A stretch of 64,000 nt of DNA from positions 101,883,237 through 101,947,236 of the forward strand of contig CAKMRJ010003334.1 in assembly GCA_928212115.1 (NCBI GenBank), written 5' to 3'. The stretch is from Lactuca virosa (lineage: Eukaryota; Streptophyta; Magnoliopsida; Asterales; Asteraceae). Shown here one piece after another: positions 12,220 to 23,205 of this stretch (its first letter is position 1; every line of letters starts with the position of its first letter). Under the pieces are notes generated by a model. It did not search any database. It was not told where the DNA came from and saw nothing but the letters and a program-made list of their open reading frames with translations. Both the position numbers and the translations under genes were made by a program.

Positions 12220-13293
12220 GTTAAGCCACCAGGTATTAAATTCTGATGTTATTCACATTTATATTGTTCATAGAGTGAACTTTTATTAATATTGAAAACT
12301 CCATAAATGTAAGGTTTATGTGATTTGAGAAAATGGCATTATCGCATAAAAAATATGATCTATAAGAGTTAAGTCATACAAATTATGAGCGTAAATTGAT
12401 TTTGAATAAGAAATGAAGAAAAAGGTGTAAACAAGGAGGTTAAAATCTTAGAGTATCATCCACATAAACCGTAAACAAGGCGAGTAATTCTTGATTAATC
12501 TTATAATGTAGATGATTGTTAATGATATTATTATTATGAATTGAACAAGATGTCTTAGATAAGAAGCTCATTGATTGTAAGAAATTATATATCAATGATA
12601 ACTATTGATTGAGTATATGATATTACATAATGAATCCATGAGAGATGATTGGATCTCATTATATAGAAGATCAATAAAAGGGATTTTATTAGTTGAGATC
12701 ATAAAGACTTAGCTGATTGATCTATGAAAGATGAATATATCATATTATGTAGAAGATTAATACAATGAGAATTTCCAAAACGAAAATAAGAAGGTTGCAT
12801 GTCTAAGCCCATGAGAGGAGGTTGGGTTCATCAATGCAGAAGATATCAATACGGTGAAAGATAATGAGTAACTTTATGAGATGAAGAGATTGGGTTATAA
12901 GAGACTGTCCTTGAAATGAATACTATATTTGTGTCATGATTAAAGTGGTTGAGTAAAAGAGTATTTTTGATAAATGAAAGGATATTCTACATGAGTATAA
13001 ATATATGTTTATTAGAGATAAATATTGATCACTAATCAGTAAGCCTTAAGCTTACCTTGTTAATGTTTTGTCGATTGCAGGTACAACTTATGCGGATAAA
13101 GGAAAGAGCTTGGAATAGTAGCCATAGTATACATTGATATGTTGTCTTTTGATTAAAATTGTAATCCCGGCTCAATCCTGCATGATTTCTTTTAATGTAA
13201 CAACAATAATGACTTGTATTATGGTTAGTATGAAGTAGCCTCTTTCGTAAGAAAAATATAGTGGATGTACTTTATTTTTAGTTGGGTGCTACA
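12220..13293 (+). other. no gene; probable 3' part of an old gypsy-type LTR
   Basis: AT-rich sequence with no useful ORF. 'gcaggtacaac...aaaggaaagagc' near 13077-13112 resembles the 'tcaggtacctcc...aaagggaagggcc' block close to the end of the R3 LTR. The stretch ends 'gggtgctaca' at 13293, like a worn LTR end. No PBS follows. Treat as an unassigned LTR fragment. Confidence 0.35.
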
Positions 13294-13722
13294 ATAATAA
13301 CGACTACGAACATAAATATAAGTTACACTTAAGTATAACTCAACTTATAGGTTTTCTAGTGAATGTTCGGAAACTCACGGGCATAATATCAACTTTAATT
13401 ACTTATTTTCGTCGGGTTCCTTGATGTTCGGGAAATGTTTGAGAGAGATGGGAGGAAAATTGTGCAAAAAAGAGCAAAATCGGAGCTATACATAGAAAAA
13501 TCAAAAGGGCGTGCTATGTCCATCGACGTGTCTAATTCCTATGGAGCCACATCTCATCGAGTCAGGTGGGAGATGGGGTGTCCGTATGTGCCACATGTCC
13601 TCTTTTTTATGGTACCATGTCGCCTTTTCTGGGTAAAATCTCGCGACCTTTGAAATCTCGTAACTTTCACATATGAGCTTTGTGTTCGACGTTCATTATA
13701 TCCCTGGATTCGTATCGACGGG

Positions 13723-15571
13723 TGTAACGTCCAGATTTTTATCACCAGGTATACCCTAAAATACCTTCCATAATTATAAAAATCTTTACAAAACATTTTG
13801 GTATACACTGGCATACTGGAGCACAAGAAGATATCACAAGGATCGTGCTGGCGGCAAGCACAGGATCGAGCCGGGCGCCACAATCTTTAACCTGCAAAAC
13901 ATTTACAAACAAACAACGTAAGCCTCACGACTTAGTGAATAACATCTACAATAACATAAACATATAATCCAAATAACAAATAATCCATCAGGCATATATA
14001 TTCACAATATCTCCTAAGAGATCTAACAGAAACTTTTTTGCATAATAATCCCATGTTTAGTAAAGCACTAAGCCCAAACCTGTCAAATGATACTATCTGC
14101 AATCCGAGAAAAATATAAACCAATATATATCAATATTTAATCTCCAATCCGAGATAAATATAAACCAATACATCAATATTTCATTATAACCAATTTAACT
14201 AATCAAGTACGATATCTCCAATCCGAGATAACATATTCAAATAATGATACCATCCTGAGGTACCGTATAGTGTCATAATAATCACCAATACACATATACC
14301 TAAATGTGCAGGTACCAACAACAACGGATGTTAGAGTAGTGTTACTCACCGGATCACTTGGTTGACACACTACTTCGGTCATTGACCTATACAGCTTTCC
14401 CGTCCGTCACAAACCGGTACCTAACCAACAAATTTACAAGTTCCTTAGAACTTGTTATAATTTACCATTAACTACACTCCGTGACTAATTGTCACCAATC
14501 TCATTAAATACAATAATATATCAATACTTGGCTTAACCCCATAAGCCAATAACCAAATCTACTATATCGGGTCATTTCAGTAGAATAGGGTTTATAACCC
14601 TAACAGTCCCAACTAATTATCTTACAGTGAGATTTACTTACATATCTCACCAACAGGTCCGTAACAACACCATACCACAGACACAAGTATATGTACATAA
14701 CATATACTCAAATCTATCAAATCCCAACATTAATGTTGTATAAAACAATTATATAATGATAGGGTAAATTATACCTCCACTGTCTCATAACTCGGCCTGT
14801 ATGACACGCATATCGGTATAACTCCACCGGTATAATATCACGTAAACGGCTCCCGGGCAGCATCTCCGCTTAACTCTGTCAAAATCCTCAAAATGACACC
14901 AAAACACTCGTTTTTATACTCTGCAAGCTTTCACATCGTGAGCATTATAAGCTCACATCGTGAGTAGTGTCCAGACATGGTCCTGCCACGCGTCACACTC
15001 TCCCGCCACGTGTCTCGTCGATTCATCGCATCTCACATCGTGAGAATCACTTGCTCACGTCGTGAGAGTCAAATGTCACATCGTGAATCATGATTCATGT
15101 CGTGGTGGTCAAAGGTTGACCTTTGACTTGACTTCCGTCCTGTTTGATTTGGATCTGACTAGGTCAGGTCAGACAAAAATGTCTGACTCGGTCAGCTCTA
15201 TGTGTTTGATATGCCTCAGCTGTGCATCTGACCAGGTCAACAATGTCTGACTCGCTCATACCCAAAAAAAATTGCTGGCTCAATCTGATTGAAATTCATT
15301 CCACCATTGCCCCTGCACCACCCTCATCCTCCTTCCTTAACCATCAATTTAATCCATGGAAAGGGAAAAAGAAACTAGAACACAGTCGCAAAAAAAAAAG
15401 ATACACGAACAGAGACTGCATCTGATAAGGGGAAGAAGACAACTCAAAATTGGAATTAGGCAGTTTTGGTCCTTGAAGATACGAATATTGGCCGAATCTA
15501 CCGCAACTTTAAATTGTCTTGCATAACTAATTTCTGGAAATTACTAGTTGGACCCTGAACTTTTATAATCA

Positions 15572-15633
<62 letters not shown>

Positions 15634-16050
15634 CCATCACTAGAGCGTGAGGGTAAAATGGTCATTTTGCATCAGTCAGTACATTCAGTCAGATGTACAA
15701 TCAAACAAATTGATTTCTTACTCAGTCAGAATTTATTACTCAGACAGATCTTTCCCAGTCAACACTTTCTCAGTCAGCAATTATCAAACGGGACCTTCCA
15801 TTGACTTTCTCATCATAGCATCCTACTTTCATCTCAACTTCAAATAGCCATAATTTTCTCATACGGACTCCGTTTTCAGCAAACTTTATATCCACAAAAT
15901 CTTCATCACACGAACTACAATATTCTTCAATAATATTTTAATGATTAACATTTCTAAAATTTAACCCTTTCTAGGGTTTATCTCACCTACCCCTTTCATA
16001 ATATCTATATTTCATATAATAACACGTGTTATGAAAAACCGGGTGTCACA
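13723..16050 (-). repeat. solo LTR, gypsy-type (2328 bp)
   Basis: The plus strand reads TGTAACGTCC...GGGTGTCACA. On the minus strand it runs TGTGACACCC to GGACGTTACA, typical gypsy LTR ends. The flanks are acggg (13718-13722) and acgag (16051-16055), a 5-bp duplication with one change. No PBS or PPT adjoins, so this is a solo LTR left by LTR-LTR recombination. CTCACATCGTGAG-type words recur at 14930-15110, and there is an (ATT)n tract. Confidence 0.75.
15572..15632. repeat. (ATT)n microsatellite in the solo LTR
   Basis: About 20 uninterrupted ATT units. Confidence 0.97.
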
Positions 16051-16667
16051 ACGAGTATTACAATTTTCCTTTAGATCTCAACAGCTAAGTCACATTCTAT
16101 TTTCATTTTATAGTTTGTAAATATTACACTGTAAAAGACTTTTATAACTTCTTAATACGAAATCCGTTCTCAATGTTCTTTATATCGATGGATTCTTATT
16201 TACGAGGACATCAACTTTTCTTTACATTATTTTTGCTAACGAGCAACCTATTTTCGTTTTGTATTTTATGAGACATACAACTGTATTGTGTCGAACGTGA
16301 AACTTTGAAAAAATCATAACTTCTTCATACGAAGTTAGATTTTGGAATTCTTTATACTTATGGGTTCGTAATCACGATTGCTACAACTTTCATTTAGATT
16401 ATATATTCAAAATAATCTTTTATTTATAAAAGTTATTTAACGTAATTCGTTATGTATATAATAAAGTTTTATACAAATATTATATGCTTATAATGTTTGT
16501 CAATAAAACATGTATGCAATAATTAGATATAATTATCACTTATATAACTTGTATTGTGTATGAATGATTCTTACAATTATCCTATTCGAGGATTTAATTA
16601 TTCAATAAAATGAATAGTTTATTACTATTATCCCTTAAACATCTAGTCCGAATTCACGGACCTTACA

Positions 16668-17333
16668 TCTTCCCACGATCTTGGGCACGACGAAGATCTT
16701 CGATATATTTTCAGATTTTAAGCACTTTAAACTTAAACATCTTATTCCAAACATCACACTACCTTTACTAATTTGATTACGAAATTAATTTATCAATTGT
16801 TGACCAAAACAAGTATGTATATGGATAATATTTTGAGTTTGAAACAAATCAAGTCATCAACCAATATAACTTTAGATAAGATATTCCTAATTAAATATCT
16901 ACATTTTCTCACATTATATATACAGATAATTATTTTTATTTGAAAATCTCGAAAAATATACACATTATCTCATGTTATTGTTTTAAAGAGTAGCCATAAC
17001 TACGTTGAGTCTTTTAGTTGTCAAGCTCTATAACGATAAATATGGTAATGATTATTTACTTTTTTAAGAGATTGATACAACTTGCAACATATAATATTTT
17101 TGGATTTAAAAATATCCGACAAAAAAAATTATACATCGTTAGCATGTTATTATTTTAAAGATTAGTCACAATTACATTGAGTTTTTTTTAGTTGTCAAGC
17201 ATCGTATATTATTATTTACCATTTAAACATGTTGATACATCTTTCTATTTATTTCTATCATCTATTTTGTTTTTTCTTTATATTTACCTTATCTACTTTG
17301 AGAACTTTCTCAACAACATTTGGGTCCCAGAAG
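16668..17333. other. AT-rich, nothing recognised
   Basis: No ORF of note, no LTR ends and no repeats beyond short poly-A/T. Two similar 'gagtagccataactacgttgagt' and 'gattagtcacaattacattgagt' stretches near 16988 and 17160 hint at a decayed duplication of about 170 bp. Confidence 0.5.
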
Positions 17334-17606
17334 ATGGCAACCTCTACTCTCACCAAATTGACGATCATTCAGAATTTGCAACAAAATGCTATCTACAACG
17401 AGAAAAATGTCAAAGAAAAGATTAGGAAGGTGTTTAATGACGTTACTAAAGAGTATGAAGAGAAAGAGAAAATGTTGGAAGAAATCAAAAAATTGTCATG
17501 TTTTCTTGAGAACTTGACAACAAAAGTGTTGCTCATTCATGGAAAAAACAAAAATTTGCAGGCCATGAGGTCTTTGTTGGATGTTCTTCAGTCCATTAGA
17601 AGGTGA
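17334..17606 (+). CDS. hypothetical 90-residue helical protein, or gene fragment
   Basis: I do not recognise this gene. The ATG at 17334 sits in 'aagATGgc', a good plant start context; the upstream extension in the same frame is a hydrophobic run read from T-rich DNA and is unlikely to be translated. The product begins MATSTLTKL, is rich in Lys, Glu, Asn and Leu, and has a coiled-coil-like core (KEYEEKEKMLEEIKKL) at about residues 42-57 and a leucine-rich C-terminus. No membrane segment or metal motif is visible. It lies in one of the few stretches not claimed by a retroelement. Without splice or expression evidence it could be an exon fragment or a chance ORF. Confidence 0.35.
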   Translation: MATSTLTKLTIIQNLQQNAIYNEKNVKEKIRKVFNDVTKEYEEKEKMLEEIKKLSCFLENLTTKVLLIHGKNKNLQAMRSLLDVLQSIRR

Positions 17607-17796
17607 TCGATGAGCGAAAAATATTGATTGAAAGTTCGTAACTTATGTTAGTTGATGTTTAAGTTTTTTCTTCTTTCTTTTGGAACATGATGAAAGAGTT
17701 TTAGTAATAACAATGGATATAATTTCACTTTATCTTATTTTCAATTTTTTGATGCGTCCTTATTTCCTGTTAATAGAAATTATAAACTATAAATGA

Positions 17797-18300
17797 TTTT
17801 CCATGAATCAATAACATTTACCATAAAAAAATCTTCCAATTTTAAAATAATAATTGATAGAAGTTGAAGTCATGTATACCGAACGTAAGGTTATCGGTAC
17901 TGGATATTATACCATTTGACACCACACATATTTTTCGGCGAAGAATATTTTAGTTTTCCGAAAACATCATCGTTAGATCTTATCGACTACAATTTGACGA
18001 CTGTTCAAATGTGAATGAAGATGTAGGGACCGGATATAAGTATGAACAATTTTCCATGAATCAATAACATTTCTGATAAAAAAACTTTTTCTTCCGGTTT
18101 TGAAATGTTAATTGATAAAAGTTGAATTCCTCGATAACGAACATAAGGTTATGAGAATTAAAATACTATATAGTTTGACACCACACATAATCATCGGCAA
18201 ATAATATTTCAGTTTTCAGACAACATTTTCGTTACATCTTACGGAATATAATATGACGAATTTTCAACTGTGAATGCAAGTGTGGGAACAAAATATATAT
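17797..18300. repeat. tandem duplication, period about 253 bp, decayed
   Basis: Copy 1 starts at 17797 and copy 2 at 18050, both with 'ttttccatgaatcaataacattt'. Shared blocks include 'ttgacaccacacat', 'aatatttcagtttt' and 'gacga.t.ttcaa.tgtgaatg.a'. A weaker third partial copy follows to about 18400. Copies are well diverged, so the duplication is old. No coding role is seen. Confidence 0.75.
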
Positions 18301-18751
18301 ATTATTTTAGCGTCTGAAGTTCAGATTTAAAAAACATTAGTTAGCGAGTATAATCTAACAAATGTACAACTACGAATACAGGTGTTGAGACCTAATATAT
18401 GTTATTGACGCTGTTTAGTTCACAATTGAAAAAAATTATTTTCATGTGGTTAATGTCATTTTTATGTCGATAACATTGACATAAGTTATGTTATCAGAAT
18501 AATGTGATAATAACATCATTAGATTCATTGGTTATTGGATAGATCTGATAAATAACCATTGTTAGCCTAATAAGATTATGTGCTTTATTTTGTATTTAGT
18601 CTTATGTTCCCTCATTAGTTAGAAAACTCTAATTAGCTAGTCTATATAGTTTGTCTTTTCTTTTCAAGTTCTCAAGAAAACATGAAAAGTTCTCAAGTTC
18701 TCAAGTTCTAATTAGCTAGTCTATATAGCTAGTCTATATAGTTAGAAAACT
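18301..18751. other. no gene; short local repeats at 18640-18750
   Basis: AT-rich. 'aattagctagtctatatag' occurs at about 18632 and 18709, with a shorter repeat at 18728, and 'aagttctcaag' is repeated near 18665-18705. It might be the remains of an LTR, but no ends could be defined. Confidence 0.5.
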
Positions 18752-19630
18752 CTAATTCTGGATGGCAAAACCAATTATTTTGAAAACAACATTTGTGGAT
18801 CTAGGAGATATGACATTAGAATGCATGACCCGTTCGACTCTGTTGAGGAGCTCCACCGCCTCTGGTGCGAGAAAACCAAAAGTATCGAATGCAAAAGGAA
18901 CAAACACATGTTGATTTTCTATACATGCATTCTCGTGCTTTACCACTTTGCACGCAACGACTTTCAAAGCGGCATGCCCTGCTGTAAAACCCCCGCTCCC
19001 CAAACCAACGAGATGAGAGACCCGAGTAAGATCCACACACGCATGCTTCCCTCCTTTCCATCCAAAGACCAAAATGTCAACCGGTCTAAGTGTGGACCTT
19101 CCATCCTGCGGGTCCGTCAAAAAGTTCACTGGCGCTTCTTTTTTCACAGAAATACGAGCACCCCGACAAGCATCAAAGAGAACATCCCGAACCACATCAT
19201 GTCTATACTTGAAATCAGGGAGCTCTATACAACGAACCGTATGTTCCCCAAAGGTATCCAAACATGCCTTGATACAGACTGGGCATATCTCGTCAATTGG
19301 GAATAGGGGAATCATGAGGCAGTAACGAAGAATAGTTCGGTACTCCACAGGAGACATATGATGGCCAAGACCATCAATAGGGATAGTTAGCAAAAAATCT
19401 TGAGCATGAGGTGCCCGCAGACACTCAAAGACTGCTTTCTGTCTGACAATCATGTCGAAGTCGACTTCCATATCTTTGACGATTTTGCTAAAAAGGGCAC
19501 ACGCCAATGCATTTTGGGATTTAGGGGGGGTGTCCTTATTAGTGAAACCACTACAGTCAAATCCCGGAATCGTAGCTCGGTTGACCATCTGTACTTTCGT
19601 TTTGGGGGCGATTTGTAGCATGCACGACAC
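18752..19630 (-). CDS. CCHC knuckle + putative restriction-like endonuclease domain, 292 aa (non-LTR-type retroelement C-terminus)
   Basis: This is an uninterrupted minus-strand ORF, unusual in this decayed window. Residues about 115-135 show CPVC-x10-H-x3-C, a zinc knuckle, followed by RHDVVRDVL. A segment with RPVDILVFGW then KHACVDLT (about 180-205) has the spacing of the two acidic residues of a PD-(D/E)xK (restriction-like) fold. In R2-clade non-LTR elements a CCHC knuckle precedes such an endonuclease at the C-terminus of the reverse transcriptase ORF. Here no RT motif is present upstream, so this would be a C-terminal fragment or a free-standing derivative. The first ATG (19630) may not be the true start; the frame simply opens there. 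I recognise the family as widespread in plant repeat annotation, but the nuclease assignment is my inference. Confidence 0.6.
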   Translation of the reverse strand: MSCMLQIAPKTKVQMVNRATIPGFDCSGFTNKDTPPKSQNALACALFSKIVKDMEVDFDMIVRQKAVFECLRAPHAQDFLLTIPIDGLGHHMSPVEYRTILRYCLMIPLFPIDEICPVCIKACLDTFGEHTVRCIELPDFKYRHDVVRDVLFDACRGARISVKKEAPVNFLTDPQDGRSTLRPVDILVFGWKGGKHACVDLTRVSHLVGLGSGGFTAGHAALKVVACKVVKHENACIENQHVFVPFAFDTFGFLAPEAVELLNRVERVMHSNVISPRSTNVVFKIIGFAIQN

Positions 19631-19752
19631 TATTCACGTTACTGCTCATCGACACTATTAACATGAACTGTTTATCGACACTATTCACGTGTACTGTTCA
19701 TCGATACTGTTCACGTGCATTGTTCATGTGCACTCTTCATTGACATTGTTCA
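19624..19752. repeat. 26-27-bp tandem repeats, about five imperfect units
   Basis: Units follow 'cgacactattcacgtgtactgttcat' loosely, with CACGTG words in several copies. They lie between the start of the minus-strand nuclease-like ORF and the plus-strand copia gag, probably in the leader or LTR of that copia element (G). Confidence 0.75.
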
Positions 19753-19935
19753 AGTATTATTTGCAATTTTGGGTATGGTTATCTTGCTTATTTCTGTATT
19801 CAGTTTGATTTGATTTGTTTTTTTCGTCGATTTCGAGGGTTTCGTTTCGTCTGTTGGTTTTGTTGTTTCGAGATCCTAACTGTTGCTGCTGCTAATCGTA
19901 TTTTAATGTTATTTACGTTTGACTGTTATTTCAAT

Positions 19936-20913
19936 ATGGCCCCAAGAGATGATTATGTTCAGTCCATTAGTATTCAACTTGATGGAAAAAACTATGTCTA
20001 TTGGAGTTATGTTATGAAAAATTTCTTGCGAGGCAAGACCATGCTGGGGATTGTTACAGGTGACAAGAAGAAACCAACAGACGAAAAGGCTGATAATTAT
20101 GCAACCTTACTATATTCATGGGAGAATGATAACTCCAAGATCATTACTTAGATTAATAATTATGTTATCCAGTCTATTGGTACTCAGTTGGCGAAGTATG
20201 ACACAACAAAGGAGGTTTGGGATCAATTGGCTAGGCTGTATACGCAGTCTAACTTTGCAAAGCAGTATTTGTTAGAGTTTGATATTCGAGCCCTCCAACA
20301 GAGCAATCTCAGTGTTCATGAATTTTATGCAGCTATGTTGGATTTGTGGGATCAATTGGCTCCTACATAACCTGATGTGTTGAAGGCTTTTAAGCCTTAT
20401 ATTGATTGAAGGGAAGAGCAACATTTGGTTCAGTTCTTGATGACATTACATTCAGATTTTGAAGGCTTTCGCAGATCAATCTTGCATCACACACCTCTTC
20501 CCACTGTTGATTCAGTTGTTCACGAGTTGATTGCTAAAGAAACTCGTATCAAGTCCCATGCTGACAAAGGTTCAAAGACAACCACTCCTGCTGTCTTTGC
20601 TATTCCACAACGACCCCAGTCTTCAAACCAAAATTGTCCTAAAGTTGCATTTGATGAGTGTGATTTCTGTAAGAAGAAGAACCATTAGAAGGAAAATTGT
20701 ACTTTGCTAACAAGCAAGGGAAACCAGCAGTAACAGCAAAGGAAATCACCTTCACAACAAAACAGGTCTTCTTAACAGTCACGTCCCTCTTTTCTATATT
20801 TTAGGCCACCATAGTATGTTGATGCTACACCTTCAGTCGAGAACGAAACAGATTTTACACCATCATCAGCCTTGGCTCTGCAGATTGTTGAGTAGTTCAG
20901 ACATTTCATTGCT
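19936..20913 (+). pseudogene. gag: copia gag of element G, stopped and truncated
   Basis: Capsid-like gag of a Ty1/copia element. The ATG at 19936 opens a frame with LDGKNYVYWSYVMKNFL near the N-terminus, EVWDQLARLY and VHEFYAAMLDLWDQL in the middle, and a C-terminal zinc knuckle (C-x2-C-x4-H-stop-x3-C) at 20661-20700, where the stop replaces the usual Trp. In-frame stops lie at 20149, 20368, 20407 and 20686, with more downstream, yet the frame never shifts to the end. All these stops can be made by single C-to-T or G-to-A changes. The 3' part is cut off by the gypsy LTR at 20914. Protease and pol are not found in the window. Confidence 0.85.
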
Positions 20914-22675
20914 TGTAACAGCCCAAAATCCAGGATAAAAATTTTCATTTTTAAACAAGAGTTACACTCATTAAATTGTTCCAAAAACCATTACATAATA
21001 ACAATGTCCAATCATCAGAGTATCAATTTCAGTAAGTGCGGAAAATGGTGACGGGAGAATGATGTGCCATCACGCCGGGCCCTTCCCCTTAGTACCGGAA
21101 GTACCTAAAAACATAAATACAAACTGTAAGCAAAATCTTAGTGAGTTTCCCCCAGTACCACACACCAAACATAAATATGTTAGTGCTATGGGCCAAACCA
21201 TAGTCTTACAAGTAATTCTCTGCCGATTGCCAAATCTGGGTCTTCCTTATAGTTTCGAGGGGCCAGACCCTAGTCTTTCATAGAAATGCCAAGGTCCACA
21301 TCCTAGTCTTTCATACAATTGCAAGGGGACAAATCCTGGTCTTTCATACACATATCACAATTATGACTAGCATTCTACATCATAAATAATGGGCCGACCT
21401 TATTGCCTTCGACCCATTGATACAGTGCGAAAACCCACCTCAGTTTGATGATAAATAACTAACTGCTCGGCTACTGAACCTGAAGATCCCATGCTAAACA
21501 TACACAAATTACCCTAATAAAAAATAGGTTATAAACCATAACCGTGGGCCTAAATCCCAAATCCAGACTCCCAAGATAAAAGCCCATTCTACCCTTCCCA
21601 TGATGGGCCTAAACAAACTTGGCCCATAACACAATAATGGGCCCCAAGGCCCAAAAGGCCCAAACCCTAAAACTTAAGGCCCACTAACAAAATTTTGAGG
21701 CCCATCTACTCTAAACAGGCAAAGCCCAAAAACTAATTAGGCCCAAAGGTCCAAGGGCTAACCGAAGTCCCAAAGTCCACTAAGAGGCGTACGCGCTATA
21801 CGCTAGGCGTACTCGATCGCTTGCCAGTACGCGCTGCGTACCCCTTGGTACGCTCAACGTACTGAGCTGCTTGCCACCTTAAGCCATTAAGTGCTTAATC
21901 CTTTCATCTAATCGATCCAACTTTTAGATCTCGATCATTATAGGGTTCTAAGATATAAAGTTGGAAACTTTATGCCTTAACATGTCTTAACGGAACCCAA
22001 CATCCATTTTTATCCAACAAAGCTCATATTAAGGACTTAAGTTCATGCATGGACTCATATCAACTACTAAGATTACATTTTTATGCATTTAAAACATCAA
22101 AGGGACTGAGATCTATCACCTCTAATAACGTCTGATGTTGCCCAAGCTCACAAAAAGAACCCATGGGACCAAACAAAACTCTTAAATAAGCCCTAAGCTC
22201 TAATAATCATAATGAATCATCAAGGTAATAAATTTTTACCTTCAAAATCTTCCAAAGTTGATGAAGACTCTGGATCTAGAAGCTCAACCTCAACAAATCC
22301 TTGGTCACCAAGTTCCTCTTCTTGAACACACACTAAAAAATGCCCCAAAAATCACTTCAAAGCTCAAGAACACTCAAAGGGGGTGAACTAGGGTTTCAAT
22401 GGGATGAATGAATAGTGGAGGCTGAAGGGTGTGAGTGTCCAAAGTCCATAATGTTGTTTAAGTAGGGTTCATGCCCTAAAAATTAGGGTTTGGTCTTGGC
22501 TGTCGTACGCCCCGCGTACAGCACATACGCCCAATGTACGTGGTTAAGTCCCCGTCTCCAACCATGCATGTACGCTAAGCGTACCAAATGTACGCCCATC
22601 ATACGAGGGACCATTTTTGCAAAGATTTTCAACTTAAAGGACCAAACAAGAACATACCTTGAATCGAATGTTACA
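20914..22675 (-). repeat. 3' LTR of gypsy element F (1762 bp)
   Basis: The plus strand reads TGTAACAGCCC...CGAATGTTACA. A minus-strand PPT adjoins at 22678-22690, so this is the 3' LTR of a minus-strand element. It shares GTACGC/GCGTAC word clusters (21785-21860 and 22503-22600), a 'gtgagtttccccc' word (21141) and an 'ataaagttggaaactttatg' block (21955) with the R2 and R3 LTRs. A family-type minisatellite lies inside. It is inserted in the gag of copia G. Confidence 0.88.
21180..21360. repeat. minisatellite in the F LTR ('cctagtctttcata' units)
   Basis: Four to five imperfect units of about 37 bp containing (a/t)CCTAGTCTTTCATA. They sit just after the conserved 'gtgagtttccccc' word, the same position as in R2. 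Confidence 0.8.
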
Positions 22676-22677
22676 AA

Positions 22678-22690
22678 TCTCCCCCACTTG
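22678..22690 (-). other. polypurine tract of F
   Basis: The minus strand reads AAGTGGGGGAGAT just before the LTR start TGTAACATTC. Confidence 0.85.
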
Positions 22691-22699
22691 AATTAGACT

Positions 22700-23205
22700 T
22701 CGTCCTCGAAGTTCGTTGATACAAACAAGTTAGGGTAGTGCTCCTTCATCTCGTCCTTCAGATCCCACGTCCACTTAGAGCCTTTTCGGTGCTACCATTG
22801 CACCTTCAGCAGATTCACTACCTTATTATGCAGAGTCTTGGTTTTCCTGTTGAGAATTGCAATCGGCCTCTCCACGTAAATTAGGCGCTCATCAACATGA
22901 TTATCATCCAACGAAATCACTGTTGAATCATCGGCTACATACTTCTGCAACTGAGACACGTGGAAAATGTTATGGATCTGAACAAGCTCCTCAGGCATGT
23001 CCAGCCGATATGCAACCATGCCCACTCGGGCAGTAATTCTGAAAGGACCTATAAACCGGGGGTCTAACTTTCCCCGCTTCTGAAACCAGATAACACCTCT
23101 CTAAGGTGAAACCTTTAGTAACACTAAGTCTCCCACCTGAAACTCAAGGTCTGAACGATGTCGATCAGCATAACTCTTCTGTCGGCTCTGTGCAATCCGC
23201 AACCT
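22700..23205 (-). pseudogene. pol: Ty3/gypsy pol C-terminus (integrase tail with chromodomain-like end), F
   Basis: Minus-strand translation gives SRQKSYADRHR, then FQVGDLVLLKVSP-stop-RGV, GKLDPRFIGPF, AYRLDMPEELVQIHNIFHVSQL, YVERPIAIL and WTWDLKDEMKEHYP. This is the classic end of a plant gypsy (Tekay/Del-type chromovirus) polyprotein: the GPF/Y module of integrase, then a chromodomain-like tail that binds chromatin marks. Two in-frame stops (one for Trp, one for Gln) are both explained by C-to-T or G-to-A change. The rest of pol is removed by the copia H insertion at 23206. Confidence 0.88.

Larger units (their letters stand above)
13294..16667 (-). repeat. older LTR-like sequence, interrupted by the solo LTR at 13723-16050
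   Basis: On the minus strand 16667 reads TGTAAGGTCCGTGAATTC, preceded by a weak purine tract (GTGGGAAGA), as a 3' LTR would be. The sequence on both sides of the solo LTR has the same style ('cttcatacgaa', 'ttctttata', 'ggattcgtat'), so it was probably one unit. The left end is uncertain. No coding sequence. Confidence 0.35.
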
